Shown: positions 13,501-26,005 of the stretch, piece after piece
Position numbering within the stretch: position 1 is the first letter of the stretch
How the letters are laid out: every line of letters begins with the position of its first letter
Assembly (NCBI GenBank): GCA_036852015.1
Contig: JAANDG010000110.1
Coordinates: forward strand, 186,001-250,000
From: Pelodera strongyloides
Lineage: Eukaryota > Nematoda > Chromadorea > Rhabditida > Rhabditidae
DNA: 64,000 bases
Direction: 5' to 3'
Notes under the pieces: model-generated
The model's input: only the letters and a program-made list of their open reading frames with translations
The model's database searches: none
Told to the model about the DNA's origin: nothing
Translations under genes and position numbers: made by a program

Positions 13501-16500
13501 TGAACTGGCTTCACCATTGCAAAGCTTTTCACGTAAGTTTTCCTTACAGAGTATACAGTATGGAAAAGCAATTGCACCCTTATTTCCTTATTGTGCGTGT
13601 CCCGGGGGAAAATCGCTCTTTTTTCTGTCCCTATGAGCCTGGCTGTCGGCTACCCTCGGGACACGCACAACAAGGAAATAAGGGTGCAATTGCTTTCCCA
13701 TACTGTATACTCTGTAAGGAAAGCGAACGTGAAAAGCTTCGTGATGGTAAAGCCAGCTCAAACTCAGTGTGTATATTTTATAATAAACACCCTTTACAAA
13801 AATTATGAACAAATAATAAATATGGGTTCAAAACGGTGGGCCTGACCCTTTAAACGGTTGGTATGTCGGTATGTGTGCATTCACATGTTGTATGCAAGTG
13901 AATTGGACTAAAAAAGCACGCAGTATGGGGGAGTTATTTGCATACACACCTTTAAAAAACCGGCTGTTATACCACTCTAACTTTGGTCCATTTAGATCAC
14001 TGTCCGTAACTCGCGTGTTTTGATAGAAGTTGTCACTCAAAATTTGTCACATAGGATTTGCCGTTACTTAAAAAAAGGAGAAGCATTTCAAAATGCTATA
14101 CTGAAATTAGTTAATATCTTTTTTCTCGTTCAACACAAAGTCACAAAGCACAGAACTAAAGATCAGAAAAGAGATTTTATTTTCGAATCTCCACCCTCAC
14201 TGCAAAGTTCTCACAAAAAAATTCAATTATGTCTATGTTTGTCTACTCTCTCTCTCTCTCTGTGCAAAATTGCCCAAAAATTCATTAAAATTAAGAGAGG
14301 AAAGTCAAAAAGTGGCCATAAAAACGAAACCGGCTGAAATGACACTTTTGCCTATGAAAAATGGAATGCTAATTATTTAAACTTTCAAGAATGCAGTTTC
14401 CTCCCATGTTTATTAGACATAAAAAAATTCAGAATTCACTCGTTCAAAAGAGTTTCCCTAACCCGGAAAATATAAACCACTACGTCAAAATACAACCAAT
14501 GAAATTATTTTCATTCATTGTAATCGCTTGTTATTCACAGAATTTTCAGCAAGTATGTGTATGTAAAGAAATTTCCAAGTAATATCAAAATCCTTTCAAA
14601 ATTTCCCTTTCAAAATACTAGCTTCTTCGAATGCGATGTAGTAAATATAAAAGGCATTTTGTGAGGGTGGAATGCTGAAAAGAATAAAAAATGCTTGAAA
14701 CCTGCAATTTGCAATGCATCTCTTGGTAACCAAATATACACCAACAAACGGGAATTCATATTGCAATGCAACAGTAAAGTATGTATGATTCACTTATTAC
14801 ATAACAGTGAAAATTAACCCACACATGTCGCGAAAGAAGAAATCAGTTTTTAGAAGAATAGATGAAAGGAAGCATTTAGCGCACATAACCAAGGGACAAA
14901 TGAGATAAGTCAAGAGTTTTATAGTTATAGGTCATAGGTAAGTCACCCGCAATGCTCATTTTAAAGCGAACTACCGGCCGGTTTTTGAAATGCATTACGT
15001 ACACCTGCCTTCTTATGCAGCATATGCAAATGAGTAAAAAATTACAATAAATACTAGACCCCAATTAGACCCCACTTTGCGTAAATGCATAGGAATGCAT
15101 GTACTTGAGATGCGTTTCAAAAACCGGCCGGTATTTCGGTTTAAAGAGATGTTTATATATTATATGTTCGCGTGCAATTTGTCCTTCGCTCAGAGTTCAC
15201 TTGCTGAGTTAAAGTGCTTTTTTTACTCTAGGAACGTCGAACATCAAAAATTGAGGAGGCAAACTCAGAAACGTCCAAAATTCCAAAACCCACGCAAACT
15301 TGAATAAATTCTGGAAATTTAGAATTTTTAATGTATTGATTTGACCTCTAATTTCTAATTTCACTTGGTGGCAATGCCAATACTATATCCATTTATTTTT
15401 TTGGTTAAAATCATTATATTATTGGGATAATATGAATCTCTTATAAAGTTCCCATTAATAATTGCTTTAAAAGCTCAACTCAATTATTCCAAGCGACTTA
15501 ATTATTACACTAAAATTTTCTCGGGTTCCCACCGATGAGTTTTTATCTGAATTGAGCATAAGTAATTTTAAACTAAAATGAATCCAATCAAGAAATAAAT
15601 TGGATATTATTATACGATTATACCAAATTACGCTTGACGGCTGGACGGACAATATTTTTGATGAAAAATAAGGAATGCAATATTGTTTTCGAATGCTACT
15701 CATGTTTCCATAACCTCCAGAAAGCAAATATGATGTGGACAGATTGTTTCTTTTTCGGACATTCAAAATGCATACGCTGAACTACTTTTAGAACTAAAAA
15801 GAATAGAACGCATTACGTAACTTTACTAACACTAAGAAACCCTTTTGTTCTATAATCGCTATATATTTTGCTCACAATCAAGGGTTTTAATTTTTTTAAC
15901 TGAATAGATACAACGTAATCACAAGTTTTTTAAGTATAATACTCACTCACAAAACTGTTTCTCACTGAGTAACACACAGTTTCAATATGTTTGCCAATAA
16001 CAGGTGCTTATTTCATAGGGATATATTGGAAAAATTAAAGTAATAAGCAGTTATACAATTTAAAAATAGGTGGTGCGGTGGCCACTTGTAAAAATATAAT
16101 TTAATAATAATAAGATAATAATAATAATATAATCATAATAAAATTCAAAACCAACCTCTACTTGGCGTGCTCTCGGTGCTGTGTTGTTCTTGCAGTTTCT
16201 GAAATCGAAATGCAAGATCAGACTGAGGACATCTTTTCAAAAATCTTCTCGGAATACTATGTCCCTGTCTTGGTTGTGGTAACAACCGATTCCTAGGCAC
16301 ATAGGTACCATTTGGGGAATAGGCACCCTTACATGACGCTGTGGGGTACATGGTGCTATACAACTCAGGAAGCACATTACTGTATAGATCTGGTTGGGAT
16401 AGTCTTGAATAATGACTGGAGTTGGTCTGCTGAAGACTTGTCAGACTTCGATTATGTCTTAAACCAGGGTGTTGGGGCAGTCTTCTGCGACCCTCAGCAC

Positions 16501-19500
16501 AGTAAAATGGTGTTGAGAATAGAGGATGATTAGCATAGCCAGCTAGTGGTGTGGTTGTAGGGGTATAGGACGAGACCGAGGCACGCCGGGACATTTTTGG
16601 ACTTATTTTAGGATTGAACAGCTTATTCTCAAGCTGAGGATTAGGACCCTACAGGGGAAGTCCCAGTTGCAGCCTTTACTATTCAAGCTTGGCCACAGAA
16701 CGTCAACTGATAGAACGAGAGAAGGGGAGGGGCCTGGAACGGCCCCGGGCCGAAAGCGTGCCGGCCCGCTAGGAAAGAAAGGCCTTGGGAATGAATGAAT
16801 TAAAGGAAAACTTAAGTAAATCGTAGTTAAGTTGGGGTTTAAGTATATAGTTGTGAAGGGACTAAATGAGAATATATTATATACCGTCTTCTTTATAACC
16901 TATTGAAAGCTTGGGGCCCAAGAAAACGTTTTCCTGTATGCTTGCAATGTAATCATTCGACTAAATAAAAGTGTTCAAACTAAACCAAGCAGGCTCTTAT
17001 TAGGCCCAGCCAGAAACATATTTGTGTGCTCAGAATGCACACTTCTGTGGATGTGTGTTTTGCCATTTATGGGGTTTCATTTCAATATATGACAGATTTT
17101 CCCTGATTTTGCTTCCAAGTGTGGAAAATACTCCGCTTGGAAAAACGCTAAGCGCTAGTTACGGGACTTTTTCATGAGAAGCATACACTCCTCGTTTAAC
17201 GCATGGCTCATTTTCTATCATGCAGACATATGATAAAGATGTTCGCAGAATCTACGGTAGAATGCACACGAAGTGGCTGATTGAATTCATAATGCTTCAT
17301 AGGAAAGTGCACCGTTTTGCATACCTTGACCCCGTTATTGATGTACTTTCACGGTTTTCTGTGTTTTGCAAGGTGCTTTTCTGAGCCTTACTACCCGATT
17401 ACCTAAATAACTCTTTAATTTTCTTATAGAAACATTCCGGACAACTTTTTATATAAAAGTGATGCGTTTAATTACTTTGTTCAAGCTAATTTTAGACCCG
17501 CAAATCAATTAAAAAATACATGGACGACAACCAGGAAATGCGAATTTCCGTGAAATTTTACGGGAAACATTTTGGTATTTAGTGGTTTTTAAAAAATAAT
17601 TTCTTTCCCGTGCATTTTTCTAATCGGTGAATGTTTCGATATATCTGATGCAAGTTAGTACCTCGATATTCCCAAGTTCTTGTAAGATTATATTGTTTTT
17701 CACGTCTTATTTATTGCTTTCATGTTCCGAAAGAGCATATGTGTTACAACTGTCAAGTTTTCATTACACTATTCGTTCGAATTTCTATATCCTTTATAAA
17801 TGGATGTTGCTTTGTCTTTGTACGACAAGTTTTTCTATATACAGACAGACCCAAAATTGCCAGCTTTGTGGTGCTTAGTGGCCAGGTAATTCATTGGACA
17901 GCAAAGTGAAGATAAAGAAAGTAAAACTTAATTGGCATGATCGCGCTTACGTAATCTCATGTGGTATCATTGTGCCATAATTATTCCCAATAATTACTGA
18001 TAATTATATGGCCTTCCAGATTTCATACACGTAAGCGCATTGCATCTAATTGCAGAGCGCTTATTATGTACCATTTTTGGAAAGTTTCAAAAACTGTTCA
18101 CTGATCGCCTAATCGAAAAAAGGAAAGTAGCGTCACAAGCACATAAGCAATATGTCAAATATGTGTACAAGTAGAAATATTCTAGTTTACAGTATGCATA
18201 TGTGATACACAGGATTTAAACAGAAAACTAGTTCATTAATTTTACGCCGGTTTATAATGTAACTACGTGGTTGTACGGCTGCGCGAACGCGAAATATTCT
18301 ACTTTACTTGCAAATTCCTGGTTTTCATCAGGGAATAAATCCTCCATATACCGGATGGCATACCGCTTAGCAACACATTCCTATATTAAATGCATTTTAA
18401 GCCAGGGGATTCATAATCACAAAAAAAGCTGTTATGCTTCATATCATATCATAGTTCATGTTTCTGTCATAGAAACAAGTTCTCTTGGCATCCAGTTTAT
18501 AAATTATTCATCTCAAAAAGGGTAAATTAACTTCGTAGTTTATTCCGTCGGACGACTTGTTATTTGATACTACACAACATATCGGACATAAATAATAACC
18601 AAGCTTGTTAGTCTTTATCTCCCTTCTCAACAACTTTACGCTTTACAACTTACCTGTTGAAGGGAAAAACGACGATGTGCGGAAGCAATATAGTTCATTC
18701 AAGGAATAATCTATCTATAGATTGTCTGAATAAGTCTGAGGTAGGAATAGACACTGTCTTACTATTGAAGAAGAATGACAACAATGCACTGTTCTTTTCT
18801 TTAGGCCACAGATGAGAATGTAAAGTCGCTTAAACTGCAAGCGTAACCTTGGGGCAGCCTTATATTCGAAAGAATCCGAGAAATTTCGGAATTTTGCATC
18901 AGATTGAAAGCTTCTCGCCGCGTCGAGCAATGGGATTCTAATCGTGAAAATGAATTTTTGGAGAAAAGGAAAAAGAGAAATCGCATTTTTATTGTTTCCG
19001 AGCCCTAACAGCCTAACATTCAGGCAGAGATCCTTATGTGTTTTTTTAATAGTATGAGTAGACATTGACAATTATTTAAAACCTGGGGTTTACGTAAGCC
19101 ACTTGGTAGAAGCATATGAGTAGACCTTGACAATTATTTAAAACCTTGGGTTTTCGTAAGCCACTTGGTAGTAGCAAGTTCATGTTGTCCGTGTATGTCT
19201 GCCTAAGTAACAAAAAGATGAAACTGGAGAGGTATGCATCTATAAATACAGCGGGGATACATTTTACGTGTTACTCGTAAATTAGAATAAATCAGAGTTA
19301 AAGTACGGCAAAAAAGCAATAAACTAAGTGGTCACTTTCCGTCAGAATTGAAACTAAAATATGTATACATGTGTATTCTTTATACATTGTATATATTTGT
19401 TTATGCCAGATTAAAAGTCACGCGGTTTTGGTCTAAAATATCTTCTTTTTTTTCTTGGTCTTTTGAGGATGATATCATGTTTCAGAGTGTAAATAAGCAA

Positions 19501-21593
19501 CTTAACCTTTAAAACAGAAAACTTTATATAAAAAGGTCGTTTTTTAGGTTTTACGTGGTGACACCGAATACGGGGTGGGAGTAAAAATAGGACTCAAACC
19601 CACATGGAGCTAAATTTAGAGATAAACTGAAATATATTTGATATAAGTTTTCTTTACTTTGAAATTTATACGATATAAGGTCCCCTTTACCCGGAGCCAC
19701 CTAACCTAGACTATATTGTCAAATTAACTCAAATAAGTAATGAATGTGATAAATAAACGATGGGTAGGTACTAAAGCAGTAGTTCGCTGCTTATTATAGT
19801 TCGTATATTTCTTCTCATATTTAATTATATGTAGATACCTAAATCCGTTCGTTGCATTAGTTTCACCGAGGCCCAAACTAACTGACACCGAGTATTTTTC
19901 TCCATCCATTTTCCTCTCTGCTTCAATGCGTACAATATCATAATTTCCGTAACATTTTTTTTTGTCGGCTTTTGTGCGCATCTTCCTGATACAATATATG
20001 ATTAAGTCCAGTGCCACTAGTGTCTACTGTCCACTAGCAATAGTGTCTTTGTAGCTCACCAACAGTGTTCTTCAATTAGCCTAATTATAGCCTAACCAGA
20101 GTTCGTCTTTCTATAATCACGTTCAGTTCGCTACAGAAAAAATGACACGCAAGTTCTGATTCTTCGAGATCGTTTATTTTTTTACCCAAAAAAATAGAAG
20201 ACGTCACTTCTTCTGGGAATATGTTACAGAGATAGAAAAATACAGAGGTAGAGAGAGAGAGACCGGAGAAAAAGAAAGAGAGATAAATAGAGACAAATAA
20301 CGATAATTAACTTTGTTACTTGCCACAGAAAAGGGAACACTGCAACTAAGTAAGAGGCTTCATTTTCTGGCAAAAATACAGCTGTATTTGAGTGTACGTG
20401 GCTAGGGGATAGGGAAAGGGAAAACATCATTTTTCTTTCCAAATAAACTATATTACGTGCAGTAGAGGAGAGTGTACATCGTATCTTTACATTAGTATGC
20501 GGGGATGTGCCTTCGAAAAACGTTCCCTAGAGTAAACAACTGATTTCTTACAGTAAGAAGTAAGAAGATACTGTATTTCACCAATTCCATAAATATAAGA
20601 AGATACCACTGATTTCTTACAGTAAGATAAGAGGCTATAGTATAGGAGTGCCCAGAGGTCTTAAATTTACACGCTAAGCAACGCAGTGAATTGTGGAAGA
20701 ATGCTTGGGGCATAGTGTATTTATGATGAAACAATGATAAACTATTTAAAGGAATTTCATCAAGTGAGCAAGATCAAGTGCATCGAGCCGGTGGTAATAA
20801 TGCTAAAAAAACTGCGTATGTCAATTTTAAGGCAACATCTCAAAAGATATACCGTATTTTCGTCAGAAACAGATAAAAGTTTGCTGTTTTGGTGTGGAAT
20901 TGGAGATTTATATCGTGGAATTCTAGATGACATCGAAAGATAGAATATTAGGCGATTCTCTTTGATTCAGGGACTTCAATTCAGATAATATGGTTTCTTA
21001 AACAATGCAATATTGAACTAAATTGAATCTTGTTTCATTTGCTTCAATAGAGAGATTATCTAGTCACAGATGCAAGTACGTGTGACATTCAACTTTGTTT
21101 AGAGCTTATTTTTGTGTTATTTTGCGTAATAAAAATGTTATTGATACAGCAGGTGCAAAATGTAGGATGTTGGAAAGAAAAGTTCATAATGTAACTTAGT
21201 AACAATAAGTGGTACCCTCGTTTCGGTAGAACAATATGAACCTGGGAAGCTGAACCTTTGCGTAAACCGATTTTGCCCCGGTAGTATAAGCAACCTGCTA
21301 CCAATATGGCGCCTGTCGGGAGCGGCGAGCGGCACAGGGGCCGCGACCGAATTCTGAAGCGCGACCTGAACTATCAACTCCGCCATCTCTATGAACCCTT
21401 TTCCCTTGAGGTCACAGTCCAAATTTGTTCTTACCTTATACTTTCTGATGAAACTGTCCCGTAGACTCATGCGGCGCACCATTGGCGATAGTGCCCGATT
21501 GGCGCTATAACGTCGCGAACGCGCGGGTGATGGTTGCGGTGTCAGATAACCCCATGAACGCGAGGGGAAGGGTCCAATTGGAGTGTGCGACAT
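4515..21593 (-). CDS. STAC-like SH3 adaptor, eight exons
   Basis: Minus-strand exons: 21593-21435, 16648-16156, 10510-10389, 9533-9455, 5872-5759, 5167-5044, 4775-4640 and 4568-4515. All splice sites are GT/AG and every phase matches. The first exon starts MSHTPIGPFPSRSW after an in-frame stop. The second is rich in Ser, Pro, Arg and Tyr. The third has VDPVYLALKQATGRYG, like the VDPVY segment of STAC linkers. Exons 6-7 hold an SH3 domain (IVIHEYC, then ERLQVVDNGDPDWLHGF, then FPATCV) followed by RVTAGEQP, as in STAC SH3-1. The tail ends KKRLAL. STAC proteins are known to bind voltage-gated Ca2+ channels; that role here is inference. I found no C1 domain, which STAC normally has, so upstream exons or a divergent form are possible. 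Exon 8 is followed by AATAAA near 4398-4403. Confidence 0.65.
5238..5372 (-). mobile_element. SINE fragment (GAATAAAGGTGCACGCTC family), copy 1
   Basis: The block from GCTTCAAGAGCGTGCACC to GATGTCTTCCGG matches the copies at 56171, 57049 and 60587. It lies in an intron of the SH3 gene. In minus orientation it ends in a tail with AATAAAGG. The tRNA-like head present at 60760 is missing here, so this copy is 5'-truncated. Confidence 0.65.
7105..7225 (-). repeat. tRNA-like, possible SINE head
   Basis: On the minus strand TGGCCGCGAAGGTGTCAG is followed after ~35 nt by a B-box-like GGTTCGATTCG and then an A/T-rich tail. It resembles a degraded tRNA but lacks a foldable acceptor stem. The 65-codon frame at 7010-7204 on + overlaps it. 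Lies in the 5873-9454 intron of the SH3 gene, which otherwise shows only AT-rich DNA and simple repeats. Confidence 0.25.
8750..8849. repeat. GA microsatellite
   Basis: About 100 bp of imperfect (GA)n with scattered substitutions. About 90 bp upstream lies the motif GAGGGTGGAAT, which recurs near other GA/CT tracts in the window. Confidence 0.85.
9040..9168 (-). mobile_element. MITE-like repeat, family 6, copy 1
   Basis: On the minus strand this matches 62247-62401 on +: a shared ATTCTCGTGTAGTTCCAAGAT-like core (reverse sense), a TTTCGTGCAGAAATACGGTAGT-like core, and outer GGGGTTT ends. This copy is more diverged. Lies in an intron of the SH3 gene. Confidence 0.5.
9290..9447. repeat. degenerate TACGGTAT tandem repeat
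   Basis: TACGGTAT and close variants (ACGGTATA, GCGGTATG) recur at irregular spacing over ~155 bp. It ends just before the donor of the SH3-gene exon at 9455-9533. The two forward reading frames here are repeat artefacts. Confidence 0.6.
10128..10226. mobile_element. palindromic MITE, CCGGCCGG family, short copy
   Basis: Ends read GAAGCGAAATAACGGCCG and CGGCCGCTATTCGCT around an AT-rich core. Same family as the copies at 14959, 27230, 27989, 36987 and 37634. Non-coding. Confidence 0.7.
11068..11132. repeat. CT microsatellite
   Basis: Imperfect (CT)n followed by CCCACCCTCGCC, the complement of the GGGTGGG motif seen beside other such tracts. Confidence 0.8.
11318..11622. mobile_element. GC-rich foldback element
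   Basis: Inverted ends: GAAACTTGGCGACATCGCC at the left and its complement GGCGATGTCGCCAAGTTTC at the right, each continuing with GCGCCAAAAATG or complement (~40-bp arms). The ~220-bp interior is very GC-rich for this DNA and has repeated GGCGCACC/GCGCCAT units. Open frames on both strands follow from the base composition. Lies in the 10511-16155 intron of the SH3 gene. Confidence 0.7.
13370..13980. mobile_element. CCGGCCGG-family MITE split by a second palindromic MITE
   Basis: The left end reads AGCGATATTACGACCGGTTT and the right end AAAACCGGCTGTTATACC. A complete foldback element (13407-13854) sits just inside the left end, so this is a nested insertion. Confidence 0.55.
13407..13854. mobile_element. 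long palindromic MITE, family 3
   Basis: Ends are TTTAAAGGGTCAGGCCCACC and its reverse complement. Arms of ~200 bp pair almost perfectly around a ~40-bp loop near 13613-13650. The frames at 13449-13808 (+) and 13588-13812 (-) share MFIIFVKGV because they read the two arms. No transposase. A fragment of the same end (GTGGGCCTGACCCC) is at 10650. Confidence 0.85.
14959..15144. mobile_element. palindromic MITE, CCGGCCGG family
   Basis: Starts TTTAAAGCGAACTACCGGCC and ends GGCCGGTATTTCGGTTTAAA, with an AT-rich interior that has GCATATGCAAATGA. Full-length copy, ~186 bp. Confidence 0.8.
19054..19177. repeat. 62-bp tandem duplication
   Basis: Two units starting ATGAGTAGACATTGACAATT and ATGAGTAGACCTTGACAATT are joined directly and differ at a few sites. 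Lies in the 16649-21434 intron, which otherwise holds AT-rich sequence and a few GA tracts. Confidence 0.75.
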
Positions 21594-22934
21594 TATTTAG
21601 AAATATGGAATCGGCTCCTAATCTTAAAAGCAAGGGGCATTACATACACTTAAAAGTTAATGCCAGACAAACCGTTAACGTTTAGATTGATCGCGAGAAC
21701 AACAAGACTGTAACGAGAATTTGACAACCCATAACTATAACTCCAATCAATGAACTGCCTAAATGTTATAAGGCTGGATGTATTCCAAATAGAGTAGATT
21801 GTATTTAAAGTTATCAAAGTTCAACAAGAAAGAATGAAATTCGGGAGGTTTACTTGTGACTTAGCGCTGCAGATGCACAACACAACACTACTGTTGTCCC
21901 ACAGAAAGGAGTGAAGTGCGAAATAGAGAATAGAATCTCGTTCAAAGAGCAAAAATGCCTTAATTCAGCAAAATTATCCGTGAATCCGATCAAAATTCCC
22001 CGGTTTTGAAGGATCGGATATGAAGAAAAACGTAAAAATCCGCTTATCGCCGAATTAGCGGCTCGTGCGAAAGTGGAAACGCGAGAGATTTATATATTCT
22101 ACAAGTTATATTCTGTAAATTGCTACATTTTTTCGTAAATTTACATCAGTTATCCTTCGATTACGATAACAGAAAGGGAAGCTGAATGTCATTTTCTCTT
22201 GAAGTAGATCGCATGCAAATAAGCGCTTCTTTGTGTATGAAAAATGGATTTGGTAACGAATGCTGGTCAGTCATTATAGGCAAATTTCTGGATGTTTCCT
22301 GAACGGAACAGAGTTTTCCATAATATGCAGAAATGTAGTTAACCCACATACGGTTCACAAACCAGATGTTGTAGCACATAGCAAGATTTAAAAAAAATGG
22401 ATAGCTCTATCTGAAATTTATTTTCTACATCTATGTGAAGGAACATAGAAAATGTAAAGTAGTAAATCTCTTATAAGCGTGTTATTTATGATTTGTGATT
22501 TTATATCAAAATACATACATAAAAATATGGGTTTGATCTCGTGAGGATGATTATAGATTATCATGGAATGTATTAAGATTTGTTCCGAGAACTGTGAGCA
22601 TTTGACATTCATACTCTTGATAGTCTTGATTGTTCTTTTTTGTTATGAAAAGACGTGGGCACATGGTTATTTTATTGATCTACTTAGAAACCTTAACGAA
22701 TGCATGAAAATGTTCAAAGCGGTATGGCACCTGGTTTCGAAACTAATGGCTGGTCAGCTAAGTTTCTGTGTGCCCGACACATATTGTATCATAAAACACC
22801 AGAAGGGTAGAGAAATTAGCATATAGTCCACGTGAAAACAGTTATCACGTATAAGTTTCAAAATCACACGGTGTGTCACTTTAAAACACTTTTGGTAGGA
22901 TATTACCACGATATCATATGTCATATCTCTGGTC

Positions 22935-24947
22935 TTCACCCGCGCAGAGCGCCGCGTACCATGCCGCCTTGTGCGCTTTTGCAGAGGCGCACAAGGCGGG
23001 AAAGTGAGCGGCGCTCTGCGCGGGTACGTCTGCAGCGCACTATGCGGGAAAGTCGGCGGCGCTCTACGCGGGTTAGTGCGCGGCGCTCTATGCGGGTAAG
23101 TTCGCGGCGCTCTACGCGGTTACACTAGCCATTAGGCTCCTCCCCTTGCCCCGCCCACTTCACAATATAAAAAATATCATACAAAAGCGATAAAATAATT
23201 TTATTAATTCAACATTGATAGAATAAAATAAAATGAAAGCACAACATTTTAAACCATTAAAAATAACTCGAAATAGACCGCGAATTGATCAAACTTGAGG
23301 AACTTACTTTCATAATATTAATGAAATAAACTGCTAGCAAAAGTTTCATCAATATAAGTCCCTACACAATACTATACAACATAATTATTCATATCAATAA
23401 CTTCTAAACGTTACTAGAGAAATTAAGGAACAGCAGTTAAGTTAGGGACTTTGCGGTTGCATGTTTACGGTTACAATCTATAACAAAATAAGGCAAGCTG
23501 CAAATAAACTGTAAGTAATAAGCAACTATAATAGATACTCAGCTACTGTGGAACTATTTTGTATAGAATGGCGAGAAGTAAAAAAAAGTGGACTAATTTA
23601 GTAGGATGCATGAGTTTGTCAACATACAAAAGAGAAATACTGCTTAAGAATAATAATGACGACGAATGGGGGAATGTATCAGTATTTATCCAGAAACACT
23701 TGGGAACCCGAAAGGCGACCGCGCGACGTCTTCTTGAAGCACCAAACTCTTCAGAACTTGAAGCTTTGGCGCTTTGTTGAAGGAAGAGTGGGATCTGCAA
23801 TTTGCAATATTTAGATGCATGAGTATGGGTGCAAAAACTACGTTCAATAAGGGTCTAAATTCCCAGTACATCTAATAAAACATTCCGGTACTCGTCCTTG
23901 ATGTTTTGGAGGAAAATTAACTTGTTTTCGATAGATGTAATGAAACAATAATAAACATACCTATGCTTTCCTTGTTCGTACTAAATTGTTCCCAGATGCC
24001 AGACCCTTCACCTTTGTAAATTTTTAACCATCAAAAGGCGAGGAATTCTGGACGTTTGGCGATTGCTGTTGCGCACTAAAACATATAAGCTTAAGCTATC
24101 ATAAACAACTATTGTCTTTGTATGCATAGTCATTTGCGCGTAATGCATGTATGTAGAGAGAGAGTTGTGCAACGTAAGGATCACAAGCAGCCTATGCTTC
24201 CGGTATATAAAATATTTCAAGATACAATAAGTAGAAAAAAGATACAATTAGCACTTCTCACTGATGTCGTAGGTGAAGCCATAGCGCAAGGCCCATTCCT
24301 TCAGCCTTAGGATACAGACATACGCTTTTTCATCCTGCACATCCTGCACCTGCTGCAGACATCCTGCACAATAAACAATAGACAATAAACATAAGAACAG
24401 TTCATCAAAAAACGTCAATGGAACTTCAAGTGAATAAAACCTTAAAATGTACTAAATTCTATCATATGTACTCGTCGGGATGACAATGGAAGATTCACTT
24501 AAACAGTAAACAAAGAATTATACACAACAAAATAAACAAACGGAAAATAATACGAAAAACGTATAAAGAAAATAAAAAAAATTGAGAAAAAAGTGCACTT
24601 TAGCGGCGAAACTCCATTATTTGTGGCAACTATTTGTTACAACTACGGTATTGCAGCTGAAAATAATTTCTTGAGAGAAGAATTTTCGTGAGTGCGCGGC
24701 GCTCTATGCGGGAATGTATGCGGGAAAGTATGCGCTCGCAGCTGGGCTATCCAAATTGTCAAAATAGTGATTTCGGAGACATTGCTCCGGAAGCCCACCG
24801 TGCGGCGCTCTATGCGGGAAAGTATGCGCGCACACCGTGATCATGCGGGAAAGTATGCGCGCACACCGTGATCATGCGGGAAAGTATGCGCGCATACCCA
24901 GAACGTGCGGGAAAGTCTGCGGCGCTCTACGCGCCACAGAACGTAGT
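22935..24947. repeat. pair of GC-rich repeat clusters with inverted outer ends
   Basis: Clusters at 22935-23130 and 24690-24947 share a unit close to GCGGCGCTCTATGCGGGAAA. The left outer end CGCGCAGAGCGCCGC is inverted relative to the right outer end GCGGCGCTCTACGCGC. The right cluster holds three near-exact ~31-bp units (GCGGGAAAGTATGCGCGCAC). The 1.5 kb between is AT-rich. It may be one transposon with GC-rich ends, or a local duplication. The frame 23571-23780 (+) inside is unrecognised. Confidence 0.5.
23708..23794 (-). CDS. candidate internal exon, possibly of the SH3 gene
   Basis: An 87-nt phase-0 segment with acceptor ATTGCAG and donor GTTCCC encodes 29 residues including SSSEEFGASRRRRAVAFR, a Ser/Arg-rich stretch similar in style to the SH3-gene N-terminal exons. 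It could splice in phase to the exon at 16648. The donor is weak and a forward frame overlaps it, so it is uncertain. Confidence 0.3.
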
Positions 24948-26005
24948 ATGGAAAAGCAGTTATGCTCACTTGTAGTGACATAAAACATGCTTTGTCGTAA
25001 TTGTTATGACATATTCATAATATTTTCTCTAATTGATTACAACCATGTGTAATTGTATTGACAAACATCTGGTGAATGACCTTTATCAAAGCTTTAAATA
25101 AAGGCTAACCTTTTAAAATTCAAATGGAATAGAGACAAGTAATATTTAAAAGAGTAGGGACTATAAGACTAAACTACTAGTCTACTAAACAAAAGGTATT
25201 ATTTCTCGTTAAATGATAATAAGCAAAGTAAAAGCGACCTTACTTATGTACAATACCTTGATTTGTTCACTAATCCGGCACATGCATTTTTATAAGATTA
25301 TTATTAGGCGCGGTTGAGTTTGTATTGGTTTTCCCAGGAAAAAAGGTTTCCCAGGATAAATGTCATGTGGAAGGGCTCGTCTATTAAAGCGATATAATAT
25401 CCCTGTTTTTGAAATGTAAGTTCAACAACTGCACCCCAATCCAATATGCTGTATACAAATGAATACAAACAAAAGAAATGTGCAGTATCGCACAGTTGCC
25501 TGCATACAATATATGGGAATGCAGCGCCAAGCATATGCTTCAAATCCGGATGTTATACCGATTTAATATTTCCACACAACCAAGATAGCGATAGGCTACT
25601 AAATATGCATATCCAACATAGGAATTTCTCTACAATATATTATTTACCCGCCAGGGTACAATCAGTAGAAATGAGGGCTGATTTATATGTTTATGAATAC
25701 ACATTTGCGGTCAAATTTGTTCTCAACTCGTGTTATGCATTTTTAAGTGCCATACTTAAAATGAATTATGTCTGTTTTTATATGCCAAGTTTTCACTAAC
25801 TTCTATGAAAAGAGCAAACGTTACCTTTTCCTAGAAATTGAGAAATAGTTTATGCGCAATAAGAGAAACTTGAAAATTTGTCGTTCATGCATATAATCCG
25901 CGTCGGTTTCCAGTTTTCCTCAAATTTTCCCAGTTTGTGCTGTTTCGGTTTATAGTTTAACTCTTTTACCCATTTGATACATGAGTTATTATTTAAAAAA
26001 GGTAC

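Noticed and set aside
13449..13812. Two ~100-aa frames on opposite strands with the same N-terminus
   Set aside because: They read the two arms of one palindromic MITE.
21306..21476. Forward ATG frame starting MAPVGSGERHRGRD
   Set aside because: Overlaps the donor region of the better-supported minus-strand exon 21435-21593 and has no second exon that fits.
22935..24947. CRISPR array
   Set aside because: The repeats are uneven minisatellite units without unique spacers, in a eukaryotic genome.
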